From positions 62,001 through 126,000 of the forward strand of contig WNNJ02002859.1 of NCBI GenBank assembly GCA_012934845.2: a DNA stretch of 64,000 nt, read 5' to 3'. Below are positions 1-25,710 of this stretch, piece after piece; the first letter of the stretch is position 1; each line of letters begins with the position of its first letter. The notes below the pieces were generated by a model. It worked only from the letters and a program-made list of their open reading frames with translations. It searched no databases and was not told the DNA's origin. The stretch comes from Pomphorhynchus laevis (lineage: Eukaryota > Acanthocephala > Palaeacanthocephala > Echinorhynchida > Pomphorhynchidae). The position numbers and the translations under genes were made by a program.

Positions 1-13948
<13,948 letters not shown>

Positions 13949-13999
13949 TGACTAAAGTTTTGTAATAAGTTATAAATAATTAACAAATTGTAAAATGCC

Positions 14000-14005
14000 A
14001 ATAAA
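14000..14005 (+). promoter_or_regulatory. Likely poly(A) signal of SPT16
   Basis: AATAAA stands 52 bases after the SPT16 stop codon (13946-13948). It is the first canonical signal downstream and precedes the end of the convergent gene by only 16 bases. Confidence 0.6.
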
Positions 14006-14015
14006 AGCCTTATTC

Positions 14016-14021
14016 TTTATT
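14016..14021 (-). promoter_or_regulatory. Possible poly(A) signal overlapping the stop of the zinc-finger gene
   Basis: On the minus strand AATAAA begins at the first base of the stop region (TAA at 14023-14021) of the zinc-finger gene. If used, the transcript would end inside the 72-bp gap to SPT16 or within the SPT16 3' end. Other, non-canonical signals cannot be excluded. Confidence 0.35.
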
Positions 14022-15890
14022 TACAATTCAGGCCAGATTTGCTGATTATTAGCGTCATCCGCGCTATCACTAACATAGTTAAAGAATGGCGTATTATACA
14101 GCTTAAGTGATTCAATGTCAGTTTGTGTAGATGCTCCTAGCATAATCAGGGCGCTTGTCAATGGGCTAGTGCTACCATCGATCATAGGAGTACATGATGT
14201 CATCGTGGCTGTAGTGCTATGCTCACAAGAAATATGGTTACCATTGTTGTTGTAGAATTGTTGTTGTCCACCATTTGTTTGCACCTCTCGTTCAATCAAG
14301 TGTCTACTCCATTCGTTAATGGTGTTAAAATCTTCGACTGTCGGTTCCAATTCTGATTGTGGAACATGCGTAGGGTATCTACAAATAAAAACTTTTATCT
14401 ACAATAAAATGTTTTTAATGTTAGCGATAATACTAATTATATCTTAATTAAAGTCCGTACATAACTCTAACCGGTAAAAATATTCTAATAGAATATTAGA
14501 ATTTAAAAAATAGAATTCTCTAATTTTAAATATGTTTTAGTGTCTGGGTGTCATTCAAAGTATTGCGGCAAAACAGCTCAAACTTTAAAAATAAATTTAA
14601 TTTTGAACTTTATCAGCTTCAGCATATCTTCAAAATTATAAATGTCGATTAAAAGACATCATTAACTTAATGTTTTAGCATTGAAGCATTATTCTTCATT
14701 GTTCGGTTTCATATTATCCTTGTGTGGTTTCTAAACGAATTGTTCACTGGACAGTAAACCGTAAGCAGTATTTATACTATTGTGAACATTCATTGCTTAC
14801 ACGAACCGCTATTCTTTATTGGTCGGTTTCATATTATCCTCGTGTGGTTCTTTCAATCCTATCAGCATCAATGCACACTACAATCATCGTGGGTGGACCA
14901 AATCAGCAGTGAGCATACGCCTACATTTCGTGTTTCGGTCTTTTTAATGTAGGCGAAATGTAGGCGTGCGCTCACTGCTGATTTGGTCCACCCACGATGA
15001 TTGTAGTGTGCATTGATGCTGATAGGATTGAAAGAAGCACACGAGGATAATATAAAACCCACAAAATAATAAGGCTCATGTAAGCAATATATTACAATAT
15101 TAAAACCTAATGTTTTGATACTGTTTTAATTAATCATCAAAACCCGTGGTGGTTTAATCTTTTTTAATGTTAGCGAAATGCATATATTTATATTATACTC
15201 CGTACATAACTCTAAATTACTCCGTACATAATTCTATTCCATATTTCAAATAATGCGTAATATATTTAATATAATAATTTTAATATATTATGATATATAA
15301 AATATATGTATATTAAAATACTCAATATATTACGCAATTCCATATTAATTCGTACATGAATTTTGTATGTGCCAATTGGTGTGAACGCATTTGTATTGAA
15401 AAAAAAACTATGACTTAATTATTGGTTCAGTTACTAATTAGATTATATAAAACATAATGACAGAACATACCATTTTAATTACTTATTAGGCAATACCTTA
15501 ATGCTGACGGTGCAGTTTGATTGATCGCTTGCTCAATTAGTTGTACTGGTTGTTCAATTTGTAGACTTCTGGAATTATGCGGCTGAATATTTCTTTTGTT
15601 GGGTGAACAATATGATTTCACGCTAACTTTAACCAGGCGTTGTCGCTGAGATCTACATTGGAAATGGTGACGACGATTGTGCATCACTAGTGAGGCTTTT
15701 GTCTTGAAGAGCTTTGCACATTGTTTGCATACAAATATCGCACAACATCTGTTTCCGGTAAAATACAATATCAATAAATCCAAAAATTCACTTACAATGC
15801 TTGATGGGATATTTTATCTTTAAGAAAACCAAATTTCTGGAAACATAGTTCACATTGGAATTGTTTGTCGGCGTGCGTTCTGGCGTAATG
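14021..15890 (-). CDS. ATMIN: ATMIN/ASCIZ-like zinc-finger protein, 3' exons (234 residues visible)
   Basis: ATMIN/ASCIZ is a nuclear zinc-finger transcription factor that drives expression of dynein light chain LC8 (DYNLL1) and binds LC8 through TQT motifs. Three minus-strand exons join in phase: 15890-15796, 15748-15497 and 14378-14021. The first gives HYARTHADKQFQCELC ... FGFLKDKISHQALC, a C2HC finger preceded by the HY-RTHA-K linker seen in ATMIN. The second starts CAIFVCKQCAKLF and TKASLVMHNRRHH, matching the next finger. The last exon is acidic and polar and contains STQTD and EVQTN, both LC8-type motifs. Donors are GTAAGT and GTATTG; acceptors are TTTAG, ACAG and TGTAG. Only two such motifs are visible, fewer than in vertebrate ATMIN. 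The 5' part lies further right; a candidate exon is at 23809-23897. The identification rests on finger spacing and linkers, so a related C2H2 protein is possible. Confidence 0.7.
14697..14850. repeat. 38-bp direct repeat beside the large inverted repeat
   Basis: TTCGGTTTCATATTATCCT at about 14702 recurs as GTCGGTTTCATATTATCCT at about 14822, each followed by GTGTGGTT. The second copy runs into the left arm of the inverted repeat at 14831-15053. This suggests the repeat family has a third, truncated arm here. Confidence 0.5.
14831..15053. repeat. Inverted repeat with 100-bp arms, 97 of 100 positions paired
   Basis: Arms 14831-14930 and 14954-15053 are reverse complements with three mismatches and a 23-base loop. 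The arms begin ATATTATCCTCGTGTG and contain GGGTGGACCAAATCAGCAGT. It lies in the intron 14379-15496 of the zinc-finger gene, so the pre-mRNA would carry a 100-pair hairpin. It may be a fold-back transposon or two copies inserted head to head. Confidence 0.85.
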
Positions 15891-16949
15891 CTAAACAATT
15901 ATTAAAAGCATTTATAAATTATTACAAATCACTAAAAATGTGGTAAACTATCTGTAAATAGTTGATTTTTGTAAATCATCACAAAAATTTAGCTACCATA
16001 TTATAGATTGATATTATTAAAATTAAAATAATTTAATTTAAAATTAAATTCAGAATAATTTTAATTAAAATAAACTCAAACTATAAGGTTGAAAATACTA
16101 AACAATATAAAATAATAACACAAATGGCATGTGGATAATAAAAAATATGAAGTTAGATGTTTTAAAAGTAAAACTTAATAAAATTTAATTAAATTTATAA
16201 AACAAGATATAAGTGTTCGGATTGCGAAGGCCGGACTATTATCTAATGACAATTATCTTTGTCATTATAAATATAAAAAAATAAATATAAATAGATTAAA
16301 TTAAGTAGTAAAATGTATATTTTATATCTTTTCTATCTAATAGCATTATTGTGAATTTAGTAATTCAAAGTCCTCTATTTTAAACAAAAAACCGTAAAAT
16401 CTAAAACTAAAAATCATCTAAAATTTAATTGAAACGCTTATTTAACTTAAGTAAAAAGATCAAATTCAAAAGTCATAATTTTTTATAAATATACTTTAAT
16501 AAAATTTAATTAAAAATCTAAGAATAATTGCAAAAATAAAATATTACGCTGTTGAATTTCATCAGAGAAAATACATTAGCATTTATTTAACTCATGTAAT
16601 TTTTATGATTTTATCCGCATTTCCATTACAAATCCTATTGATAATTACTAATAATTTGCCATATTATTTCAGCGTAATATATTTAATCAGAGTAATAATA
16701 ATCAGAGTAATCTGATTTAAAATATTAACTTATTGATATTAGTATAAAGAATTGCTAGATGTTATAGTGAAAGTAGAGATAAGTAGAGAGTGCGCACATT
16801 GGATATTATTAAATATTATATGTATATCATATATATTAAATTATATTATAATATTATTATAATATTATATATTATATATATTATATAATGATGTTGTGTA
16901 GTATCAACCATCGCCGTTGATCTGGAATCAGATAATATATAATATATAT
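15891..16949. other. AT-rich intronic stretch of the zinc-finger gene
   Basis: About 1.06 kb with no recognisable coding segment, mostly simple AT runs such as repeats of TATATTAT near 16810-16890. It ends where retrotransposon B begins. Confidence 0.5.
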
Positions 16950-18130
16950 TAAATATGGAAGTGGACTCGATTTCTGCGGACTACCCGCTGCGAGGAACAC
17001 ATGTTGTTACCACTCAGAGACGCCATTGTCCGAGATGTTTTACCTGAGCTCACATCTCAGAGGCTGACTGATGACTGGTGTAAAGTGCTTACCTCGCCCA
17101 TTCGTTTAGGCGGTATTGGAGTTTCAGATCCATGCTTCGCGGCAAGCCTCGAGTTTGATGCATCTGCGCAAGTATGCTCATCATATTCAGCCGACAATCG
17201 AGGTGATAAACTTCGGGCGGAACAACTTCTTACCGTAAAGAAAATACGCACACAGACAGAAGAAGCACTAAACCTCTGGATGAAGACTGCAAAAGACCGT
17301 CTGCCTGAACGAACTCAGCAAGTTCTCGAATACGCCAAAATGGATGGAGCGTCAACATGGCTGAGTGTTCTACCTACTGACCGCGAAGACCGCCATTTAT
17401 TCCTTCGCATTATTCATGACAGTCTTGCACTCTGTTACGGATGGGAACCAAAACATTTGCCGCCACGGTGCATGTGCGATGCCACGTTGAGTTTGTCTCA
17501 TTGTATGTCATGCAAACGGGGAGGGTTTCAAATGATACGTCACAACGTTGTACGGGATATCCTTGCAAGGAATCTCAGGGCCGTCTGTCACGGAGTCGGC
17601 ATTGAACCGCTACTAGAATGCCAAAAAAGAATACAAATTTTCGAAGAGTACAACGATCCGGCAACGAGACGCACGACTCGACATCGTGTGCGAAGGCTTG
17701 TTCGAGAATCGATTCGAGCGGACGTTTTTTGACGTCAGTGTTTATAACTACCTCGCCGAATCGTATGTATCGAACGTTTCCGGTTCAATGACCTATCACG
17801 AATCTCGAAAAAGAGCTAAATACGAGGAGAAAGTGCAACAGCTTGAACGACGTTCCTTAATCCCCTTTATCCTCGCGTGCAATGGCGGCCTTGGTGATGG
17901 CGCTCGGGCTGTATTACAAAGGATCGCATCTAGACAATCTGCAAAAAGTGCGAACTGCACTTACACACAGTGTATCAACCGTATGAAAAGTGAGTTCAGT
18001 TTTGCTCTGTGTCGGGCCGCGTCGATGTGTATCCGAGGTTATCGTTCCTCCCGAGGTAAAGCCGTCTATATTGGACAAGAAGATCCGTCCTATATATAGA
18101 GGATAACAGTGTTATCCTCTATTGACTGTG
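16950..18130 (+). mobile_element. RLE-type non-LTR retrotransposon B, C-terminal half
   Basis: A reading frame from about 17001 gives the thumb region (VLPELTSQRL, RLGGIGVSDP), the motif WLSVLPTD, a cysteine-histidine motif RCMCDATLSLSHCMSC (C-x-C-x7-H-x3-C), KRGGFQMIRHNVVRD, and IEPLLECQ. After a one-base frame change near 17655-17685 it continues in a second frame with RLDIVCEGLF ... RTFFDVSVYN, the endonuclease D...D pair, then RRSLIPFILACNGGLGDGAR and AASMCIRGYRSS to 18099. These blocks define elements with a restriction-like endonuclease (R2/R4/NeSL/HERO group). The RT fingers and palm are missing, a normal 5' truncation. It lies antisense within the probable long intron of the zinc-finger gene. 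Stop codons are otherwise few, so it is moderately young. Confidence 0.85.
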
Positions 18131-18284
18131 ACGGGGGCTCAACGCTACCTGCGAGTTTAAAAAATACTGACGAACACTGACTTGTATCGGTGACTTCGTA
18201 ATCTTGTTGGCAAACAATCATAATCTCCAGAAATTGCATTGTCTAAGATGCTCACTGGGATGTTTATCATAGATTCTTTGGTTT

Positions 18285-18592
18285 GCGATCATGAAGATCG
18301 ATTATAATTGGTATTGGTTCTCCTGCGGTGGATGCTTTATTATCTACCGAACAATTGCTAGGTCACACAAAGTGACTTACGCATTGAAAACCTGTTCAGA
18401 ATCCTTCCTTCATGACTTCAAAGTTTATATACCATATAGTTATTGTTTCGTACGGGATCCTGAAGATTGATTGAAATCGAGACTGGTGATCTTTGATATA
18501 TGCTTATTTATCTATTGAATAGTTGCTAGGTCACACGAGGTGACTTTCGCATTGAAAACCAGCTACACAAGCCTTCCTTAATCACATCAAAT
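18285..18592 (+). repeat. Two diverged copies of a ~168-bp unit after element B
   Basis: AATTGCTAGGTCACAC at 18353 and AGTTGCTAGGTCACAC at 18521 anchor two copies 168 bp apart; GACTTACGCATTGAAAACC and GACTTTCGCATTGAAAACC follow. Each copy holds GTCAC...GTGAC, a small hairpin. They probably belong to the 3'UTR of element B, which would end near 18600. Confidence 0.6.
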
Positions 18593-18672
18593 TCCATACA
18601 TTCTGACTACTAACGGCACCATTGCCACAGAAATATGAAAATCATCGATTCGTAGCCTAGCAGTCAAGAGCG

Positions 18673-18714
18673 CAAGCCAAGTACGGAGAGAGGCAGCTCT
18701 CCGTACTTAGCTTG
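18673..18714. repeat. 18-bp inverted repeat (hairpin)
   Basis: CAAGCCAAGTACGGAGAG (18673-18690) pairs with CTCTCCGTACTTAGCTTG (18697-18714) with one mismatch and a 6-base loop. It follows element B's presumed 3'UTR. Purpose unknown. Confidence 0.6.
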
Positions 18715-20119
18715 TACTCTTTTCTTTTTCTTGAACTCTTTTCTTGCACTCTTTTTGATTATTCTGTATTTAGCCTTTTTGATTAACAAGCCTAGAGTAT
18801 GTAATATTTAATATTAAAAAGTTATTGCAACTTCTCGCATAAATAACTTGTAACATGTTTTACGAAAAAAATAGTGTTTCATTCAAGAGATTCTTAAGGA
18901 GAACGTTTGTCTTCTTCGTAGAGAAATATCATTCATTTAGCAAGACTGGCTGCTACCACAGAAATTTGAAATTTCTGGTGGTATAAATTTTTTAAATTAG
19001 AAAAATTTAAATTTATTTTTAATTATTTAAATTTCTTAAATTAGAAAGGATTAGTTGATTGACTAAATCATACAATATAAAGTCGATAAAAAATGTACGA
19101 CTTTATTCGATGAAAAAATAAGTTCCATAGGACAATAAGGTCTTATTTGCATCGAGTAGGTTGAAAAACTAGTAATTAAACAAAATTTCCATTAACTAAA
19201 GCTTTAGTTATTATAATATTATAATTATTAATATAATTATATTTTCCGTTATTAATTTAATTTTTAAACATGTAACTAAGAGATAGCGAAACTGATAATT
19301 TTGCTTAAGATCATCCTGCAATCCATGCAAGGCAAGGTGAAAATCGACTATCATTCGTTTTGTATGAATGTCGCTTCTTGTTTTTGTTTCGACAATGTGC
19401 GATACAATTGTTCACTCCTTGCCATTGTTGTCACCTCCACAAACTGTATGTATATCTTTGTGCGTCGATACCCACAACTTATAACCCGATTCTTAAAATT
19501 TACTGTAATTTTCGTGTTAATTTCTCTGGTGTTGAGCAAATCTTTTTGTATCTGAGTAGTTCAATGAGGATCATTAGTCTCTTTAGCTTCATTATGAGCA
19601 CAAATGTTACTCAATTATGTTATTAAGTACTCACTATTTGTAAAATGAGTATTTAGCCATTCATGAGTGAACGTATACTTAATAGAAAATTATGATAAAA
19701 TTATACTCGATGAGTCATAGATCATTGATAAAATATAATCGCTAATTTGAAACGCAAATAACGGGATTCGATAATTGAATAGTTTAAGTATAGCTTGATT
19801 TAAGAGTTAGAATAAATTTTGATTATCACAAATATCAGAAAAATTATTATTTAATATTAATTTATAAATTTTAATATTTAATTTTAATTATTATTTTGAT
19901 TTTTAATATTCTCAAGTATCATGTACTTTATGTATTTATCGTAACAAAGTCACATTTGAAAACGTAGTATTTTAAATAATAATATTTATAATAATATTCA
20001 TTATTACAATTAATTAGGATCAGTAACCAATTAATTATTGATCAGTAACTAAATACAATCTAATATATGTACAATTAAAATTGTCTTGATTATAAATTCT
20101 TACAAACATACAAGAAAAT
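18715..20119. other. No recognisable gene
   Basis: AT-rich, with a less AT-rich stretch at 19300-19560 that is open in several frames on both strands but matches no family I know and has no clear splice context. I see no RNA gene or element here. Confidence 0.4.
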
Positions 20120-23100
20120 CTACAACGTCACAACAACGTAACACAACGAGACAACGTCATCTGGCTTACCTACTTTGTGATGCCTAAAGGTGTTCCAGTA
20201 TCGATTCCTCGATGCTGTCCGTCCAATGGACAATCTACCCGATGCAAAAACTGTCAATGCGCCCGTGTGGGCCGCACATGTACGGGATGTCGCGCTCATC
20301 ATTGCCAGAACAAAAATACCGCACATATTGACGACGTGAGTTCTCATGAATTTATCGGCAATACCAATGATGCGAATGACGAATATCTACGAAGAGATTG
20401 CATTGCAGATGTTCAACAATCAAGTGTACATCCTGTTCACAATTTTGAGCTGTGTACATGCTCTCGTTATAATCACCCTCCCGAAGTTGTAGATGCCTTC
20501 AGCGTGGAAGCAACATTCAAGGAATGTATTGGTTGGAGTCCAAACGTCTTCCATTTACCGAGATGCCACGCAAGTAATCGATTCATTGGGATATTGGCAG
20601 ATTTATACAATAAAGCTGCATCATCTAACGACGTAACTGATAGCTTCCGAAAACTAGCAACAATTTTCACACAACTGGTTCGACAACGAATCGAATGCGA
20701 AAAAATAAGTGTAATTCGCAAGACGATCGAAAGGATATTAACAATTTGGTCAGAAAACAACTGGCAATCTCTGTTGATTTTAGCTCGAATACTTCAAAAT
20801 AGATTTACAAACCGAAAGATCGAGCGATGGACCACGAGAATATAAAGGTATCTCCTGGTATAACAAATTTCTCAAAATGGTAAGCGCTGGAAGAATGTCT
20901 AGTGCGGTAAGACTCCTGGCATCTGAGGGTACAATGAACGGTGTCATCCAATTAGATAGATAATGAGGTTGAAGCGGGTCTGACCGAAGAGATAAGCTCA
21001 ACCTATTACACTCTGAATCTAAAACGATAAATCCGTCACTTATTCTCACTTCTCCGATAGAGGGGGCGAAAAATCACCATTCATGTGTGTTCTTGTCTAT
21101 AGACGCAGAGAAGATACGATCAAGGAGCAAAAAGATCCAAGGCAGCTGTGAACCGTCAGGCTTGGATGCCGCTGACTGGAAAGACATATTATTCAATTTC
21201 GGAAAAGAATCACTTAAGTTAGCAGATGCCTTAGCAAACCTGGCCAGGAGAATTTCTTCAGATGAAATAAGTATTGATATCGCAGAGGTATTCACTACTA
21301 GTCGCTTAATACCGCCTGATAAAAAACCAGGAGTGCGTCCTATTAGTATCGGCGAGGTATCTAGACGGATAATCGCCAAAACAATTATCTCGACTGTGCC
21401 TGATGATATTACCAATATTGGAGATTTGATCCAATTGTGTTCAGGTCAACGATGTGGGGTTGATGCTGCAGTGCACTCTATCACAAGCTTATTTCACTCG
21501 TCAAGTGAAAAATGTGTGCTTCAAGTTGACGCGAGTAACGCATTCAATGCAATTAATCGTCAACTCGCATTAAAAAATATCAAATTTACATGCCCATCCT
21601 TACTCACGGTGCTCAAAAACTGCTATCAGAAAAATCCCTTTCTTTCAGTCGAGGAGGAGGTAATCTTCGCCAAGGAAGGCTTCACGCAGGGTGATCACCT
21701 AGCAATGGCGGCTTTTGCTGCTGCGTCCATACCGCTTATTCGAGATCTTCAAAAAAGTGCTACATCTGTGATACATCGATAGTATGCGGACGACGCATGT
21801 TGCGTGGGAACGGCTACTGATTTGCTAAAAGTATGGAAAAGATTGCTTCAAGTTGGTCCCGATTATGGTTTCAATGCAAACGTGATAAAATGTAGATTAC
21901 TTGTGCATCCAGAGAAATTAACCAATAAAGACAGATATTTGAAGGTACTAGTCTCACAATCACGGATGAGGGAATTATGGTGTTGGGTCACCTTGTGGCA
22001 GGGATAACCATGTAGAAAAAGAAATCAAATCGAAAATAGTCAAGTGGGTTACTATGGTTAAACACTTGTCTGCGGTTGTTAAAGTTGATGCCCATTTGGT
22101 TTACACTGTGTATGTAAACGCAGTGCATCGCAAATGAAACTATATAATGCGTACATGTCGCATTGTTCCAGCATGGTTCGAACCCTTGTACCTTGCCATC
22201 TCTAGCAACTTGTTACCCGAATTAACCGGTCAAAGAACATTGGACGTTAGCTTAATAGCAGTATGCTTCCTACCTAACAGATGTGGAGGGTTAGGATTTC
22301 TGAACCCAATAGAAAATGCGGAGGCCGAATATTCCCGATCCAAACGGATGTGGGAACCATTTGAGAGTGTATACACTGGCACATATCTGAGAACTTTGCA
22401 GAGCCACGTTGCCTGGCAGATATCAGTTGAGAAAAAAACAAGTATATGCGGACAAATTACAGACAGTTGCTGCTTCCTTAGATAGATTTAAGTCGCATTT
22501 GCTCACATTCGCATCTGAAAGTGGCGCGTCCTTGTGACTCAATGCATACGATGCAAGAAATACTTGCCGAAGACTGAACACTCAAGAATTCCACGATGCA
22601 ATTTCTGCCCGCCGTGCATTGGAACTGGTTGAGTCTCCAGCTCGCTGTGCATGTGATTCAGTTTTCAATATATGCCATGCACTATTGTGTCGCACCGGAG
22701 GAACTACAATAATTCGGCATGACATAATGAGAAATTTGATTGCAAATAAGCTTGAAAAAGTGTCTAAAGACATCTCAATAGAACCACAGCTACGACCTGT
22801 CCCAATTTATTGTCGATTCTTCAACACAACAACTTGCAGACACCCTTGTGTGAGGTCCAACATTGCTTGCCGTGATCTTTTCGGAGGCTCAATGGTGCGA
22901 TCGTTTTTGGACATGTGTTTTTAACCCAATGGCGCCATCGTACTCTCACATGACCCCGACCATCAGTCACGCATATCACTCTACAAGGAAGTTCGCGAAG
23001 TATGGGCAACGCATTGCTGAAGTTGAAAGAGCAACTTTCATTCCCGTGATATTTTCAACAAGCGGGAGCATTGGAGCAGAAGCACAGCAATTGTTGAGGT

Positions 23101-23380
23101 GGATTGCAGCCAAGTCTTCTACTTTATTGAAGTTGCTTTATTCCGAGAGTATCCGACGCATTCGCTCAGATATAAGTTTAACTCTTGCGTCCGCTGCCTC
23201 AATGTGTATAAGAGGAACCAGAATGTGAGTTAAAAGCCAAACAACAAGTAGACGATATATGAACGTGACGATTGCTTCATAAAGCACGACGAAGAGAACT
23301 GTTCGTATCCTACAGGTGTTCACCTCAGAAGTATGAAAGAACACCAATTTGATGTAATATTTATACCCTTTTGATAGCAT
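20120..23380 (+). mobile_element. RLE-type non-LTR retrotransposon C, nearly complete
   Basis: All parts of the element are present in order. From ATG at 20180: a cysteine cluster RCCPSNGQSTRCKNCQCAR then GRTCTGCRAHHCQN; a linker with FKECIGWSPNVFHLPRC; RT blocks RLIPPDKKPGVRPISIGE, LQVDASNAFNAINR (about 21525), GFTQGDHLAMAAF (about 21690) and YADDACCVG (from 21781); thumb RCGGLGFLNP; a C-x-C...H...C block CACDSVFNICHALLC (about 22650) with RHDIMRN; and the endonuclease tail FIPVIFSTSGSIG ... AASMCIRGTRM ending at 23228. Defects include a TAG in place of the usual Trp just before YADD, H for P in TQGDP, and several frame changes, so it is inactive. The 5' leader (20120-20179) repeats ACAACG-like words. 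It is antisense to the zinc-finger gene and probably sits in its intron. Confidence 0.88.
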
Positions 23381-23397
23381 TTTCCTTAAAAAAATTA

Positions 23398-23808
23398 ATT
23401 AAGAAAATTATGGGAATATCTTTCTAAATCGAAATTTACAATTCCTACTTTAATATAAACTATATTGTCACGAAAGTTCCCATTAACCTTCGTTATTACA
23501 AAGTTTAATGTGAGTTTAGATGTTGACTAAGTAACAACTTTCGGTAAAGTTCAAAATTGAAGCTTTCTGGATTTGCAAATGACTATCAAATAAACGCGCC
23601 GAGTTCAGAAATGATTTGTTCGTATAAAGTGAAAAAATAGCATATACGGTTTTTAAAAATATCTCACATAGTGTGCAAGTATTCGAAGCGTAAAACTTAT
23701 ATTTTATTAAAAATATCAAAATTCATTTTAATAATTAATAATTTATCTAATTAAGTGCATACAACCTGAGATAAATTTTTCAAATTTCGAAATGCCAATG
23801 TCTCACAC
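23398..23808. other. No recognisable gene
   Basis: AT-rich stretch after element C. An open reading segment on the minus strand at 23516-23719 has no recognised similarity. Confidence 0.35.
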
Positions 23809-23897
23809 CCGTCGTTAGTGAAGCAACAACATCGATATTTACAACCATTTATCGGACAATGGAAGTTAAATCGGGCTCGTCGTATCACTTTAATATC
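23809..23897 (-). CDS. Candidate upstream exon of the ATMIN-like gene
   Basis: On the minus strand an acceptor TATAG precedes GAT ATT, and an open segment reads RARFNFHCPINGCKYRC, resembling the ATMIN stretch just before its HY-RTHA linker (F-C-PI-GC). A possible donor GTGTGA follows at 23808. The phase does not join directly to the exon at 15890, so either another small exon lies between or the border is different. If right, the intron of about 7.9 kb contains both elements B and C in antisense. Confidence 0.35.
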
Positions 23898-24130
23898 CTA
23901 TACACCACAATTTGAATATTGTATTGTTTTTAAACATACAGTGTTATCAGGTTCACCGTTTCCTTCTGCGAGTTTGTTTAGTAGTGAAATTGGCGGTGTA
24001 CAGCAACAAAGACTGATGTCACTAGCGAATCTTGTAGGCATTTTGAATTTGCTCTGCAAGACGATTGAATTATAAAAATTTGAATTTATATAAAAATAAA
24101 AAAATCTATAAAAATCTAATTTTTATATAA

Positions 24131-24420
24131 TTGCAACTATTTGTAACGATATTGGCTTTCTTAAATGCTTACTTTAGTGAGCTGATTAATAGTGAAAGCT
24201 CGAATATATCTAAGATAAACATTTGGAAAGATTATATATTTGATAAAATTAAAAATAAAATGAAAATAACAAACAATTACAAAAGAAGAGATAAAATTAA
24301 TAAAGATATGTATACATAACTTACTAAATTAAAGGATAAGTATATAATAACAACTATAGATAAAGCTTAGTAATAACTTTGTCTCCATATGCAAAGAGCT
24401 ATTCTTATAATAGTAACATA
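24131..24420 (+). mobile_element. Penelope-like element fragment, N-terminal RT region
   Basis: The translation contains LTKLKDKYIITTIDKA followed, after disruption, by NNFVSICKE, the block at the start of Penelope-like reverse transcriptases. Upstream NIWKDYIFDKIK fits the preceding linker. The fragment is broken in more than one place and old. Confidence 0.55.
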
Positions 24421-24439
24421 CTATTATACTTACATACTA

Positions 24440-24990
24440 ACATACTATACTTGTAACAATATTGGCTTTCTTCAAAATCATTTAAATAATTTAATAAATG
24501 CATATTTTAAACTAGATTAATAAAAAAATATCATCAAACAGAAAATAGTAAAATATATAAATCAACACAATAATATTAAAAATAAATTTAAATTATTAAA
24601 TGAAAAAATGTAAAGAATGTATACTTTCTTCAAAATCATAAATAATGAAATTTTAACAATTGCCATAATATGTAATGGTATTCACTTCAAAAACATTTAA
24701 ATAATTTAATAGATGCATATTTTAAACTAGGTTACTATAAAGATATCATCAAACAGAAAATAGTAAAATATATAAATCAACACAATAATATTAAAAATAA
24801 ATTTAAAATCATTAGCGTAAAATTTTTATGAATGGATAATAAATTATTTACTTTATATTAGAATATAATACTAGATAATTAAATTTCATCAGAGGAAATG
24901 CGTAATTAGCACGTGTTTGGCCGCGCTGCTATGCTGGATCGAGGAATAGGGGCCGATGACCAATAATCCTTATTCTGATACAACGTATTC
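24440..24990 (+). mobile_element. Penelope-like element: duplicated RT tail plus 3'UTR
   Basis: Two successive copies (about 24455-24605 and 24645-24820) of the RT C-terminal stretch FLQNHFNNLI ... KIVKYINQHNNIK share near-identical DNA with 50220-50370. After the second copy the frame ends FKIISVKFL and stop (about 24832) and runs into the 3'UTR repeat (TTTCATCAGAGGAAAT, GGGGCCGATGACC, TTATTCTGATAC). This links the widely scattered 3'UTR pieces to this element. Decayed. Confidence 0.7.
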
Positions 24991-25710
24991 TTACTAAAAT
25001 TACGATTTTAAGCCTAAACGTTCTACCATTGATGTTTTGAGTTGCTCTGAATAAATTTCAGGCTTGATTTTGCTGCGTAAACGTCACTTTATGCAACTTT
25101 CATATACTTTGGTAAAGCTCTTTGATATTGTAGATCGCTATGTTCTGCTTACTAAACTCTCGGCAATCGTAAACCTTTAGGACCAATGCTAAAAAATTTC
25201 GTTATATTTTACAACCTAACACTTTGCATATTTCTGATGGCATAAGTTTATCGAATCATTTTCTGACCAAACGGGGTGTCCTATAGGTCAATTCATTGAG
25301 CCCCTTATTATTTTCGTTTTTCTTGGTCAATCAAGCTCAGAAACTTTTTAGTCGATTTATTCTTTTAGTAACGGTGGCTGACAGTCAACACTGCCCAAAA
25401 GACTGATGTATATTTGAACAGTGAATAAAGTGTCACTAAATAAAAGGTGTCAAGTTAAGGTAGGCTGAAGGCTGATACATAACCATGTATTTGTGTTAAG
25501 CGATTATAACATAAATTTTTGTACAAGTAATGACTATTCAGAGCTTAATCTGAGCACAATATGGACTTTTCCCGAACCTCTAAATAAGTGCGAAGATAGC
25601 TATGACAATATTCACAGCTCCAAAGTCAAGATGTCTGTCATTTCAAGGAACATTATGCTATTTTCAGGTGATGCCAGGCTTAATTATTGACTATGGACTG
25701 CAAGCAATTT
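24991..25710. other. Unassigned, moderately AT-rich sequence
   Basis: A stretch with more balanced base composition. A plus-strand open segment at 25493-25690 resembles nothing I know. No splice-supported exon was identified. Confidence 0.35.

Noticed and set aside
19300-19640. Host exon in the open stretch on both strands
   Set aside because: No recognisable domain, no matching splice sites in a common phase, and no zinc-finger pattern that would fit the neighbouring minus-strand gene.
20177-20845. Host cysteine-rich nuclear protein
   Set aside because: The cysteine cluster repeats at 38683-39080 and is followed in both cases by the same linker that leads into the RLE-type RT.
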